Under the pieces are notes generated by a model, which made no database searches, was not told the DNA's origin, and saw only the letters and a list, made by a program, of their open reading frames with translations. The translations under genes were made by a program, and so were the position numbers. DNA of 49,806 nt from Hypsibius dujardini (taxonomy: Eukaryota > Tardigrada > Eutardigrada > Parachela > Hypsibiidae), in assembly GCA_001579985.1 (NCBI GenBank), contig LRSR01007099.1, forward strand, positions 1 to 49,806, given 5' to 3'. Each line of letters opens with the position of its first letter. Positions within the stretch are counted from its first letter, which is position 1. This document shows, one piece after another, positions 18,550 to 30,396 of this stretch.

Positions 18550-21500
18550 ATGACCCGTACCATGGGACTTCTTGGTCCGGCACTCCTAATTGTAATGATT
18601 ACCGGTAAGAGCATTTAAGAACCTTTATTCCACGTTTTCACTAAGAAGCCGGTCTATTGTAATTTTCCTAACTACATTTTTAACTGGTGATAGCAAATTA
18701 TTTGTTAAAGTAGCAGACAAAAAATTGCAAAACAACAAGTAATGTTTTAAAAGAAAAGCAATTAATACCTGATATTATTATTATATTTAATCAGTTTCAA
18801 AACTTACTTATTTATATTTTTATATATTTAATTTAAATATTACTTTTGTAAGACACTTTATTATAATGCATACCTGTACCTTATTTAAATGCTTCTCTGC
18901 ACAATGTTGAAATTTGCAATATCAGTATGAAACGAGTACAATATATGCTTTATACACAGTATATAAACCAGTATAATTTTTTCAATATAATTTTTAGGCG
19001 GAGATTCGTTCGGGCCTCTGCAGAAGATTGTGAAGCAAACGATCACCCAGGTTCAAACCTTCAAAACGAACATCAGGACGGGCATCATCACCACGACCTT
19101 TCAGAATTCGACGTACTTCTCTTCATCGACCTACAACAACAACTGGCCCGGCTGGAAGGGCGCGTCTGACAGCCTGAACAAGCAGCTGTTGGACAGTATG
19201 AAGAATGAAGTCAAGCGTGGCGGTCCGTCAAAGCCGGTTGAGGTGCCGGCCACCAATCTCGCAGACGCATTTCGCGATGCCGGAATGGCTGCCATTAAGC
19301 AATCGCAAAGGACAGACTTGGACACCCTGGAGGATGACTCAACTGGCGGGATGGCCAACGCCTTTGCAACGACTCGGGAGGAGTCGCGGCTCATTGCGGA
19401 GGACGCCAACACGCTGGAGGAATTTAGTGACACTCTTGCCCGGACCACGTAAGTGTCGGAAATTTAAAGCAAATCTTGTGAAGTATATGTCTGTGTCTGT
19501 GTCTGTGTCTGTGTCTGTGTCTGTGTCTGTGTCTGTGTCTGTGCCTGTGTCTATACGAATGCGCATGTGCCCTTGTCATTTCTTGTGCCTGCGCCTGTTT
19601 GTATGTGTCTGAAATGATGTTTGCGTATGTGTTTACATTCATTTCCGCATCGGATTTGATAGTTGCTTTTGTCTGTTTCCGTAAGGTTGCCTCTTTCTCT
19701 CTACTGTGTACTGTCTATCTATTACGGTGCCTGGGCTAAACTTGCCTACAATCGTTGTCCGATACCTTCATCAGGGCATTTTTAGAGTCTAAATGTACAA
19801 AGCCTTCATGCTAAAACTTACGTAATGACCGGAAATTCTGCAGGCTGCAAGGTCTGACACCGAAAGCGGCCGGCAGAACCCTAGCCAAATTAACGTTGCC
19901 GGAGGATCTGCATGCCCTATTGCCGTCGCAGCAAAGCAAGGGTAGCAGACCCCCGGTCTGCGACACAATCCTGCAAGGCAATCAGGAAAAGTAAGAATGT
20001 GATCACGAATATATTCTACGTTCGAGCATCTGCGTCTTCTATATTGACTTCCTTAAAATTTCAGACCGGTAGTTCCAATTGCAGACTGGCAGAATGCCGC
20101 GATCCGACCGGAGTGTGCGAAAACCAAGTACCGAAACTACACAGGATATTGCAATAACGTCGCCTTCCCCGATCGCGGATCCGAGTCGACCGTCTTTCTG
20201 CGCCGTCTCGAGCCTGAATATTCGCCCAGTAAGACAACTTTAAATAGGGATGGCATAAATCATAATTTGAGAACTTTGAACTTCCCTAAACGGACCCAGA
20301 ATATTAACTAGTTTTTTCAGTTGTTAATCTTTAGTTTAGTGTTACTTTGTTACGGTATTATAAACATTTCAGTTTGGGCATTGCAAAATATAGTTAATTA
20401 AAATCAGTTTTAATGGTAATATTTTGTGATCAATTTTTTTGATTTTCCTTGGAAATTAAAACTTAAAAATATGAGTTATTGAATAATTTCGTTCTATGTT
20501 GTTTACTTTTGCCATCGATGGTTCTGCACATTGATTGATTGTTATATATACCGGAAGTCTATTTGGGAACAGTTTTATACATACTTGTTTGTTATAGCGC
20601 CCAAGCGATCTAGCCCTAGACAGAGTGTTCTGGAGGCGCCGCTGCCCGGTGCACGAGACGTCAGTACTTTACTGGTCAAGGTGGAAGTCAACCCCAATCC
20701 GGAACTCACCGAGATGGTACCGAGACTCATCATCCAAACTTCCCATACAAAATGCCGCAAATTTTGAATACGAGATTATTTAACTTATTTTCTTTTACAG
20801 TTCATGCAATTCGGTCAATTTTTGGTGAGTCCGACTCAGCAGTTAACATCTTTCTAAGTATTCCAAAAGAACCGGAAATACAATTATTTGTAGTAAATGA
20901 TCGATTCATCGCTCGAATTTGAAAGAAACAATTTTTAATAAAAAGCAATTGCTTAATCACTCGTTCTTCTTTTTAGGATCACGATCTCACGGTAATGCTA
21001 ATGAATGGATCGAATTAATAAAAAAATAAATCTAACCAATACTCATACATCTAGTCCACACCAAGGGCGGAGGATAAGGACGGGAAAACGCCCAAATGCT
21101 GCGGCGTGAGCAAGGACAAAATGCACGCGGAATGCTTTCGTAAGGCGATCAGCTGTGGCGGAGTTACTACTTCAGCCCACGCCCATTCTAGCGCGTCCAC
21201 TCGTAGACTTAATATGTGTGGGTGCATGGTTTGGGTGTGGGCGGAAGAAGTGATTTCCGCCACAGCTGTACATACATTCCAAATGATCAAACAGACGACC
21301 TAACTTAAGTCCATTTTCGGAGGGGGGATTTCAACATTTCTCAATTGTTTTTAAATGAGTTCAATTTCAATGATGATAAATATAATTTATTTCATTGCCA
21401 AATCTCAGAATCTTTTTTTTCGAAATTTCAAAGTTGGGAATACACTGGATGATTCCATTTTTCTGGAGTTCCACAGTACAAGTGGCGTTTTCGAAATGCA

Positions 21501-23764
21501 ATAAATATTAGTTTAACATTATCCCATTCCATATTTGATTGGGAACCGATTGGCATTAACAAAATATTTTTCGGAAGTGAGGGGGCAGAGCTATAGGCAG
21601 TTTTGTAAAAGGGTTGACAATTCTGGCGAAGCTTTCCAGACTTGTCGTATAGCTCCGCACCCCCCCCCCTGTTGCAACAAAATATTTGGCTGATGCAAAT
21701 CAATTCCAAATTTAAATTTGAGATGGGTCAGTGTCAAAATATTTGTATTTATTGCATCCCGATAAAATCGTTATTTTTACAGTGAAAATCAAGAAAATGG
21801 AATCTCTCAGTGTTATCGCCAAAACAGATTTCGGAGATTTACTGATGAAATAAATTTTATGACTCATCAATAAAATTGAGCTTATTCTAAACGAAATGGT
21901 GGCGTTTTGAAATCCCCTTCTGAAGATCGCTCAGAATTATTTCAAGTAAGTCTGCTTGATTTGTCTTGATTTATCTTTTTCACTGTAGCCATTGACCTTC
22001 CGGCTGATGATGTGCATTACAGCCAGTAAGTAAATTCCATATGGAGTCTCTCGTCGGTCAGGAGGAGCACATCCTGTCATCGAGGTGCATGCGCAGCGGA
22101 CTTTGTAACAAGAATTTTAAATTAGACATTCTCTTCAGATTCCACCAGACGTGCTTGGAGTTCGTGAGGAGCCTGCCTGGTATTACCGGCTCTTGCCAAC
22201 TAGGCTATCGCGAGCAGATGAACCAACAGACTGCCTATATCGACGGCAGTCAGGGTGAGTGGGGGGAGGGCACGTACCGGTGGTAATGAGCGTTCCAACT
22301 GAGCATATAACTAAATTGTTGTGCCTTTCGCAACACATTGCAGTGTATGGAGCAACAGAAAAGATAGCTCTCGGACTGCGCGAGATGGACGGCGGTATGA
22401 GCCATACGATTTAACGCTTGGAGTAAAAGCAAATCAGATGTTTGTACGTCGACTAAATGGGCTGCCCGCACATTTACTACTGACAGGGCGCTTGAAGGTG
22501 GCCTTTCCGTTTCCGGAGGACGCTAAATACGCCCTTCTACCGGGAGCCGATCTAAAGAGTGGTCCGTGCCTGGACTTTGCAGAGGACAAAAAGTGCCTTG
22601 ATGCAGGTAAGACAAAACCGAACTAGCAAAGAGGAGGCACACAGACAGACAAACAGATAGACAGACAGACATGCAGATAGACAGACAAACAGATCTTCAG
22701 ATATTCAGAAATACAAGGGCGCATGCGGGCGGGAAATTAGAGGATCAGGCACATTTTTATTCACTTTTCAGGAGACGGTAGATGCAACGTCCACGTGAGT
22801 TGCTTTTTGCAACCGACAAACGGCTTTGTGTTCTCCTCGTTCGATCAGAACCGAATATTGTTCGCTCCTTAGATCGGGCTTCAATCTATGCACACAGTAT
22901 TTGTGCGGTACCACAATCACCTAGTCGAACAGCTCGGTCGGATAAACGGGGCGTGGGACGACGAGAAGCTCTACCAAGAAGCAAGAGCCATCGTTGCCGC
23001 CCAGCTCCAACATATCACCTACAAGGTATGACGAACCTAAGCAGTACTTTATCAAACATCAACTTTGTTCTTGACATCTTGCAGGAGTGGCTTCCCATCT
23101 TGGTGGGCGAGACAAAAATGAAGGAAAAGGGGCTGGCTCTTCTCAGTAACGGCCGCTATAAAGGCTACAACGTTTCCGCTGACGCCAGTATGATTTTTAA
23201 TCTTCTTTAGCTTGTTTTTAAAAGAATTTGTTTAAAATGTTTGTTCATAAATTTTAATGTCTAATTCACAAAATACTAAAAGTGTGTATTCCAGGTCTTA
23301 CCAATGAGTTCTCCGGAGCAGCTTTTCGATTCGGTCACGCCATGGTTAGCGGTCACATCTTCCAAATGTCTACGGAATTCCAACAGCTCGGAAGCCTCAA
23401 AATGGGCGACACCTTCTTCCGCAGCAATCGGCTGTACGAGAAGGGCACAATTGAGGCGGTCCTCCGTGGGCTGACCGGTCAGCCCGGTAAGCGGATGGGC
23501 AACAGTATCACACCTGAGCTGGGGCAACGCATGTTCAACTCGCCCAAGTCCCCGCAACAGGGATTGGATTTGATTAGTCTAAACATTCAGCGTGGACGGG
23601 ATCACGGGTTGCCCGGCTGGATGAAGTGGAGAAGGCTATGTGGCCTGCCGACGGTCGATAGCTTTGATGAGCTGAAGCGGTTGGGAGCGATGCCAAGGGA
23701 TATTTCTGACAAATTTGCGCTGATATACAAGTGAGTTAGCTAAAATGCTAGAAATGCAATTATT

Positions 23765-23839
<75 letters not shown>

Positions 23840-24545
23840 TGCTGTTTATCTTGCTGCCTGCCTGTCTGCGCCTGTCTCTGCTGCCTGCCTGCCTGCCGGC
23901 CTGCCTTCCTGGTAATCAGTTAGTCAGTCAGTACCTGTCTCTCTGTCTCTATACCAGTCTTTCATGTTCATGCATCGCCTCTCGAGGTTCCGCAACCGCA
24001 AGTTCCCAAATTTAGGTCGATCGAAGACATTGACCTGTATCCGGCGGGAATTGCGGAAACGGCCACGGACGGCGGCGTTATCGGACCGACGTTTTCGTGC
24101 ATCATTACCGAGCAGTTTGCGCGACTCCGATCGGGCGATCGTTTTTGGTATGAAAACGACGTGAAGATGCCGTCACGTCTGACCGACGGTAAGGCTGCCT
24201 CTTTTCCCCCAACCCACGTCGCCGTATGGTTACCCATACACGTAGAAGAACGCTACGAGAGACTTACCTGATTTTAGCTCAATTGGCTGCAATCCGATCG
24301 ACTACTCTCGCAACCATATTCTGTCAATCCAATTCGGGTATTGATAAAATCCAGCCGGATGTCTTCAAAAAAGCAGACGAATCAGGGCCGTAAGTGTGCC
24401 CTTGCTAACTCAAATATTATATAATTTTACATGCATTTATGTTAATTAAGTAATTATATTACTGACTCGTTTTGCCTGCAGGAATGAGAGATTTTGGTGT
24501 TCGATGATACCATCGATCGATGTGACCCCGTGGACTGGCGTTTAA
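18550..24545 (+). CDS. heme peroxidase B (peroxinectin/peroxidasin-type), intact
   Basis: Nineteen exons encode 815 aa: 18550-18604, 18998-19448, 19844-19990, 20065-20228, 20598-20716, 20801-20824, 20977-20991, 21055-21139, 21989-22025, 22139-22254, 22344-22394, 22487-22606, 22772-22794, 22873-23025, 23085-23187, 23295-23730, 24016-24188, 24278-24389, 24482-24545. All phases fit. A signal peptide is followed by a divergent N-terminal region of about 200 aa (exons 2-3). Exon 4 starts the conserved part ([10 protein letters not shown]). Key residues: distal His in DHDLT (15-nt exon), catalytic Arg/Glu in [32 protein letters not shown], the QHITY stretch, proximal His in AFRFGHAM, and [13 protein letters not shown]. 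This is the full set for H2O2-dependent oxidation (halide or tyrosine substrates). Secreted; a role in matrix cross-linking or immunity is inferred. Confidence 0.9.
19487..19544. repeat. (TGTGTC)n microsatellite in peroxidase B intron 2
   Basis: Same hexamer, same orientation and same distance class from the donor (19449) as in peroxidase A intron 2. Confidence 0.95.
21310..21935. repeat. long foldback element in peroxidase B intron 8
   Basis: Imperfect inverted arms of nearly 300 bp. The apex carries CGATTGGCATTAACAAAATA, then GGGGGCAGAGCTAT, and the opposing ATAGCTCCGCACC with a C-run at 21660-21670. The outer ends share GGCGTTTTGAAATCC and CTTCTGAA with the foldbacks at 15575 and 45815. 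It occupies most of the intron 21140-21988. Confidence 0.85.
22639..22693. repeat. degenerate (GACA)n in peroxidase B intron 12
   Basis: An imperfect GACA/GATA array at the position homologous to the clean array in peroxidase A (12389-12439). Confidence 0.85.
23764..23840. repeat. (TCTG)n microsatellite in peroxidase B intron 16
   Basis: About nineteen clean TCTG units starting some 30 nt after the donor at 23731. A degenerate CTGC/CTGT tail runs to about 23945. Confidence 0.95.
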
Positions 24546-25117
24546 ACGCTGAGAAACCAACACCTTCCTCTTTTTGGTTGTTTTTTCTTCTCTTCTTTTC
24601 TTGCTGCCTTTATTCACAATAAGTGTGGAGCTACATGCCCTTCCGTTTCTTTGTCAGCCATGAAATATGTCGTCTTGCCTGAGTTTTTGGACTCTTTGTC
24701 TGACTAGCTAGCCATTTTCGCAATAGAAAGTGCAGTATGATTAATTAATGCCATGGGCTGCAAGGGCTGGGTGACCGGTTCCTGACTAGACAATTAAAAA
24801 AAGGCAGTAAAAGTTTACGGGCACCAGGCAGACTATCCTCGGGGTTTTTAATGATATACAGAACTTGGGTGTGCCAGACATGGCAGTCAGAAAGATACCA
24901 TTAATTACCGAAACAAAAAAACAACAACCAGCAAACTTTAGAAGCCTGGGTATTTCCTTTTCATCCGCAAAGAATTCTATAACGTCGTATGAGTTTAAAC
25001 GAAGCAGTCTTGCGTGTCTGTTGAACTGTTTGCCACTCCAAGTTTAATTTTCCACTTCTAGATTCGTTTCCATATATACTTGGTCTGTGTCTTATTATGG
25101 GAGGAGGAAGGTTAAAA
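24546..25117. other. intergenic between peroxidase B and the GH18-like gene
   Basis: The 3' flank of peroxidase B and the presumed promoter of the GH18-like gene. No repeat family or gene is recognised. The open frame at 24865-25047 has no recognisable motif. Confidence 0.45.
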
Positions 25118-28100
25118 ATGTCCGTCGCCTTGGCCGCCCTGTTGGTTGCCTGCGTTCACTTTGGTACGTTCGAGTTTACTTAAATAGCTAAATTTACCTC
25201 ACGATTGTCTACTGCTTTAATTAAAAAAACACGTTCTATGTTGTTGACTTGCAGTCCAGGTCCAGGCAGTCCCATCTAAACAGCCTCAAAACTCCCGCGG
25301 CCAGCTGGCTCAGCGTTTACAAAGAGCTAAGCCTCCGCAGAGTGTCCCGAAAAACGGTGAGGACACACAAAAGTATTAGGTATTTCATCTAACTTATGGG
25401 AAAATGACATATTTTTATTTTGACAATAAAATGCATATCGTTAAAATTGGACAATATTTGGATATTTTCAATACTTAGTAAGTTATTAGGAATATCTATA
25501 CTCAGATTTGTCATTTTTTATTACAGAGCCGTATTTCATCTGATTTGTGAGAGAAAAGAGATACTTAAATTTTGACAATAAATACATACATAAAAATTTA
25601 GCAATATTTTTTATTTTTAATACTCGATAAGTTATCAGGGATATCTTTTATCTATTTATCAATCGTTTTTCGTTAGAGCCAATTTTTGAGCTGCCGCATC
25701 GGGGCTGCTTTTATCCCGACGACGCGGCCTTCTACAACGGCACCCAACGGTTCATGGCCAAGGATCTAGACCCGAGCCTGTGCACGTACATCGTGGTGCC
25801 GTGCGGGAAAATCACCGAAGATGGCCGGCTGCGCTTGCTTAACAACCGGCGCGATAAAGGTACCTAAAATTAATTAAAATTAAAAAGTATCCAAATGTCC
25901 CAGACTAGTTTTGTTATAAAGCATCTCCTTGAAATGTATAGATTTGTTCCGAGATTTGAACCAGTACAAAAAAGACTTTCCGAATCTGAAAATCCTCCTC
26001 AGCGTCGGCGGGAAGGAGCGTACAAATCAGCTCAGTGAGATGGGAGATCGAGCAAAGGGCTTGGAGACGCTGGCTTTATCCGCGGTCAAGATGCTGCGTT
26101 ATTGGAAGGTCGACGGCCTGGACATTTACTGGGACTGGGAGGTGACTTTCCGGATGATGCACCGATCTTTACTTGATTGAGCTCAATCCTTTTCAAAATG
26201 AATTTTTTCTTAGGTATCGGCTTTCCGGTCGGACGAAGTGCTAATTCCAACGTTGCTGCAGGTACTCTCCTGCTTTCTCGTTTGACATTGTCACAAGCAG
26301 CGTAATGACGCGGTGTCTCTGATTGCTTTCCCCGCAGATACTCCGACAGGTGTTCGACCAAGAAAGTGTGAAAGGCAACAAAGTGCGGCTCATTTTGTCT
26401 ACCACTCTCCAGGAAGCCTCGCAGACGGCTTCAATAAACGGACCAGTTACCGGAGCGTAAGCCTTCCTTTCTGAAAGATTGTATGTTTTTCGATGACGCA
26501 AGACTTGCTGGGGAGCATCCTTATCTGAACGGCCGTCCATCTCCTGTTCTGGGACCTAGTGTCTCTCCGTCTCCACGATACCGCATTCTAGGCTCCGTCA
26601 CGTATCCGCCGATTTCATTCATTTCTAGACCGCGCTGGCCCTCGACGTGGTCTTCCGTCTTCCGTCTCTTCATCTGTCGTCTCTCTGTGACTCCGTCTCT
26701 TCATCTCTCCGTCTGCCGTCTCTCTGTCTCTCCTTCTGCCGTCTCACCGTCTCTCTGTCTTCCGTCTCCCTTCCGACCTTCGGTCGCTCCGTTATTCGGT
26801 CGCTCCGTTACTTCTCCCTCGTCTGCTTACTACCCCACGGACCTTCCGCAGACGACCGTTCGTCGTACCACTCGACTGCCTGCTTCCCAGGCCAGTCATC
26901 TGTGACACCGTTAATTGTTTGTCGGTTCCTTAGTCTCTTTGGTGCTCCCACTTGTCATCTCTCGGTCCACGTCTAGCCATTTATTTGTTGGAACCGTTGT
27001 CACCCCTTTCCGCAATATTCCCTCTTGAGATTGCCGAGCTTCCCTGCTCAACTATGAGTTTTTTAAAGATAAAACGACCCTTTCCTCGACCGAGAAAGCG
27101 TCATCGACACTTAAATCTATGGACATTTTTCATTTTATTTTTAAATTTAACTTGTAGTTCGATCTTCTTTAGGGCTGCTGATATTGTTAATGCTGTCTCC
27201 TACGATCAAGGCAACACCGCCTTTGCCACGCTGAGTATCGCGCATCATTCACCGCTGTTCGGGGGACCAATGGGAACCCCTTCGAAAGTTAACATGGTAC
27301 ATAATTCGAAGCATTTCTGTGTCTATTTTTTAAGTAACTTGTCCTTCTGTTCATTTTTTAATCATTAGGCAAATGTGATGGAAGAATGGAACCGCGCAGG
27401 CATTCCCAAGAGTAAACTAGTAGCGGGAATCCCGATGTACGGCCGCGGATGGCTCCTGGAGAACGCCGACGAGCACTACCTCGGAAATCCCAGCTCGGAG
27501 GACGACCTGGAGAGCGCGTACACAAAGTCCCCCGGACAATGGCCGTTCTACGAGATCTGCCAGAGGATTGAGTCGGACAACGCTACCGTCGAGGATGACA
27601 AACGTATTGCCGCTTCGTATGCCTACACTGATGCGTGGTGGGTTGGCTACAATAACCAAGTGACCATCCGAGGAAAGGTACGAAGCTCTCTCTCGCACCA
27701 ATTTAATTACTTTGTCAGACAACCAAAATATCTGAATCTAATTCAAAATGTAACAGTATAAGCATTGTGCGGTTAATTTGTGCTACGATAACCTAATACC
27801 CACAAAATACAGTAGAGCAAAAATATTATTTACGGTTTTATATATATATATATTTATAATTTTGACAAAGCTTGTAATTTAGAAAAAAATATGTTTTTAT
27901 TTTTATGTTTTCGTATTTTTGACAAAGCGTTTCGAGTTAAGAAAAATGTATGTTTGTATGATTTCATGTGAACAGTTAAATATAATTAAGCGTGAACAAT
28001 ACTTTTCGGAGGCGCTGCTCTATGAGACGTTGTTCGACAATTGTAGGTGAAATGGGTGAAAGAAAACGGATTCGGCGGAGTCTACGCGTCCGACGTCTCT

Positions 28101-28196
28101 CAGGACGATTTCATGGGTGCGTGCGGTGTGAAGAACCCGCTGATGAACTCAATCAAGGAAGAGTCTTCCGGAACCGTCCAAAAGGGACAAGCCTGA
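25118..28196 (+). CDS. secreted GH18 chitinase-like protein, likely catalytically dead
   Basis: Nine exons (25118-25163, 25255-25356, 25677-25859, 25942-26141, 26214-26261, 26338-26456, 27173-27296, 27369-27677, 28047-28196) join in frame to 426 aa. The signal peptide is followed by a Gln/Pro-rich linker. The GH18 barrel then begins (GCFYPDD, LCTYIVVPCGK). Family landmarks are KILLSVGGKE (beta-3 SxGG), AVSYDQGN (YD motif), LVAGIPMYGRGW, and the GGVYASDVSQDDFMGAC stretch near the C-terminus. Active GH18 chitinases need DGxDxDxE. Here the corresponding stretch is DGLDIYWDWE, so in a gapless alignment the middle Asp is Tyr and the catalytic Glu is Asp. A chitin-binding lectin or growth-factor-like role (as in chitinase-like proteins and IDGFs) is more likely than hydrolysis. 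There is no separate chitin-binding module at the C-terminus. Confidence 0.85.
26560..26870. repeat. degenerate CCGTCTCT-type pyrimidine repeat in GH18-like intron 6
   Basis: Imperfect repeats of CCGTCTCT, TCTGTCT and GGTCGCTCCGTTA fill the intron between 26456 and 27173. They produce spurious long Ser/Pro/Leu open frames on the plus strand. Confidence 0.7.
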
Positions 28197-28544
28197 AAGG
28201 ATTACAGTTGATCAGTCAAGCGAGCAAGTTTGTTGTTCGCTTTCTGAAGATCTGCTTGCCCGGTGTCGCTTTCTTTCGTAGCCAATTGCAAACCTTAGTA
28301 TTCGACTGGCCAGTGTTTATTATTGTGAGTAGTTGCTCCAGCCGCTGATTATCATCTAATTTACCATTATTAATAATAATTATTATGTATTATGTCACAG
28401 TGAGATGAGTCATAGGGCAGACTATTAGACCAGTCCGAATGAATAGAAATAGTCAATCTGATCGTTGCGGAACGTCAGTCGAAAAGGTGGAAGATTCCTC
28501 ATGAAGTGAAGAGTCAATGCTAAAGGTGTCTGCGCACTCCGGAA
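28197..28544. other. 3' flank of the GH18-like gene
   Basis: No exon is seen. There is a short AT-rich stretch of ATTATTAATAATAATTATTAT near 28361-28385. Confidence 0.4.
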
Positions 28545-28890
28545 GGTGAACGGTTTGAATGGAACGTTGACGGTTAGTTAGGAGAATGGACGGTCCATCC
28601 GGAATTTTAACGGTTTCTCATTAAGGTTGACGGTCAGTCTGGCAGCTTACGGCTGGTGACCTGACCGGTCAGTCCTTGAACTTGACTATCAGTTCGGAAG
28701 CTTGACGCTTGGTTAGAAGATTAGACGTAAATTTGGAAGGTTATTAGTTAGTCCTAAAGGTTTATGGATTAATTGGAAGGTTGACGGTCAGTTCGGAAGA
28801 TTGACGGTCTGCCCGAGAGGTTGGCAGCTAGTCCGGGAATATGACGGTCAGTCCGAGAGGTTAAGCGTTAGTTCGGCAGGTTTATGCTGG
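28545..28890. repeat. degenerate minisatellite of about 20-bp period
   Basis: At least fifteen diverged units resembling TTGACGGTCAGTCCGGAAGG follow one another in one orientation. Units vary in the last bases and in the dinucleotides flanking GACGGT. No open frame runs through it. Confidence 0.8.
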
Positions 28891-29407
28891 CTGAACTTTC
28901 ATCCCTCATCCTCGCACCTCACATCTCCAGTCCTTCCCCCCTTTTCGTTCTCTCAGTTTTCATCTTTCATCTGACACACTGCGACTGTTGTAAAATATCC
29001 AGGTTAGGCTTGCCCCTTCCCGCGATTATACAGCTGGAACCGAATGTAAATATGTAGCGTAAAATGCTACCCCAGAGTCTTAATTGTAGTCTTGAGTGCG
29101 GTATATCTGTCACTCGTGCGACGGTTGCATACGAAGTGGCAAAGCAAACCCACTACCACCCCACGACGGGCACAGACTAACCGTCTAAGGTACCAATCAG
29201 AAAGACAAAATTCGTGAAGATGAAGTTAACCTTCAGCGGAAAAAATGTCAACTCATTTTTCCGCAAAGACAGAGCGCCTATTATCCGTCAGACGGCGAGG
29301 GAGCCACATACTTGGGAGCGACTTAGGTCTTCGGCGCGACATACGGAGCCGACGCGGTCGTAGCGCTGCGGCGCGACATACGGAGCCGGCGCGGGGTCGT
29401 AGCGGGG
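28891..29407. other. intergenic plus decayed 3' repeats of the YVAP gene
   Basis: 29260-29407 still contains minus-strand YVAP repeat units beyond the present stop codon. They carry a one-base deletion and further stops. The rest shows no gene. Confidence 0.55.
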
Positions 29408-30396
29408 CTACGGGTTCGGCGCGACATACGGAGCCGGCGCGGGGTCGTAGCGGGGCTGCGGGTTCGGCGCGACATAAGCCGGCTCGGGAGCGGGACCGTA
29501 ACCGCGACGGTAGCGGGGCGCCGCGTCGTATACCGGGGGAGCGACGTACCGCGGTGCCGGAGGGGCTACGTACTGCGGTGCGGGCGGGTCGACATAGCGC
29601 GGTTGCGGCCTGGGCGGGGCTACGTAAGCCCTTTGAGCTGGCTCCTCATATTCCAGGGCCGGAACGGGTTCGTAACCTGTGAAGCGCCAAAAAAATAAAG
29701 AATTATATCAGCTCAATATGTTAACATAGAAAAGAACTAAATATATCATCCTATAATAAATATTTTAAATATGTGAAAGATGTTTTTATTATTTAAAATA
29801 TGTATATAAAGGTTACTATTGCTATATGAAATATATAAAAGTTTCTGTTTAGAAAAAGAAGGAACTATATCATGACTATATAATAGCTAAAATTAAGAAC
29901 TAAATATATTATATTGTTATTTGAAACATATTTATTTTATGTAATAAATATTATTATTAGGTTAAGGAGCATTTGTGAGAAGGCAAAAAAGAAAGAATCA
30001 TATCAGGTCATTATATAGGCATAGACGAAGAACTAATTATACTATACCTATATTATATACAAAAAAATATATAAATAAGATGTTATTATTAAGTAAAATA
30101 CGTAAATGAAATTTATTACTAGTATATGAAGTATATAAAAATTATTTAAAAAGAGAAAGTATTATCATTTTTATATAATAGCTAAGACAAAGAACTAAGG
30201 AAGGACCGAGGGTCGGTAATTTACTTGTAGGGCAAAAACCCCAACCTTAAAATTGTGGCCGTACAGTATATTATTTAATTTATAAACAATTAATTTGTTA
30301 TAAAAGTTTAATAAATACTAACAGAGACTATATATTATTACCTCCATAAACGCCGCACACACAAGCCAACAGGGCGACGAGGCAGACAGTCTGCAT
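29408..30396 (-). CDS. secreted Tyr/Pro-rich YVAP-repeat protein
   Basis: Two coding exons on the minus strand, 30396-30342 and 29676-29408, give 107 aa. Exon 1 is a signal peptide (MQTVCLVALLACVCGVYG). The donor and acceptor are canonical and the phase fits. The ATG itself follows a strong polypyrimidine tract and CAG (rc of 30400-30430), so a 5' UTR exon probably lies upstream. The mature protein is a run of repeats built on YVAPP, YVDPPAP, YVAPPAPR and YVAPNPQPRYDPAPAP. This is a low-complexity structural type seen in cuticle, silk and adhesive proteins. Tyrosines are regularly spaced and would be natural targets for dityrosine cross-linking by neighbouring peroxidases (inference). The reading frame stops at a TAG that replaces a CAG present in the preceding identical unit; see findings. 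Confidence 0.6.

Noticed and set aside
22041-22286. Frame that appears to start an independent 81-aa protein
   Set aside because: Its homologous part is exon 10 of peroxidase B (22139-22254). The start Met lies in the intron.
26483-26976. Two long Ser/Pro/Leu-rich frames
   Set aside because: They are produced by degenerate CCGTCTCT repeats within intron 6 of the GH18-like gene. The flanking exons join perfectly in phase across this stretch.
29245-29682. 145-codon plus-strand frame rich in Arg, Gly and Ala
   Set aside because: It is the antisense of the YVAP repeats. The minus strand has a signal-peptide exon, canonical splice sites and a sensible repeat protein, while the plus frame has none.
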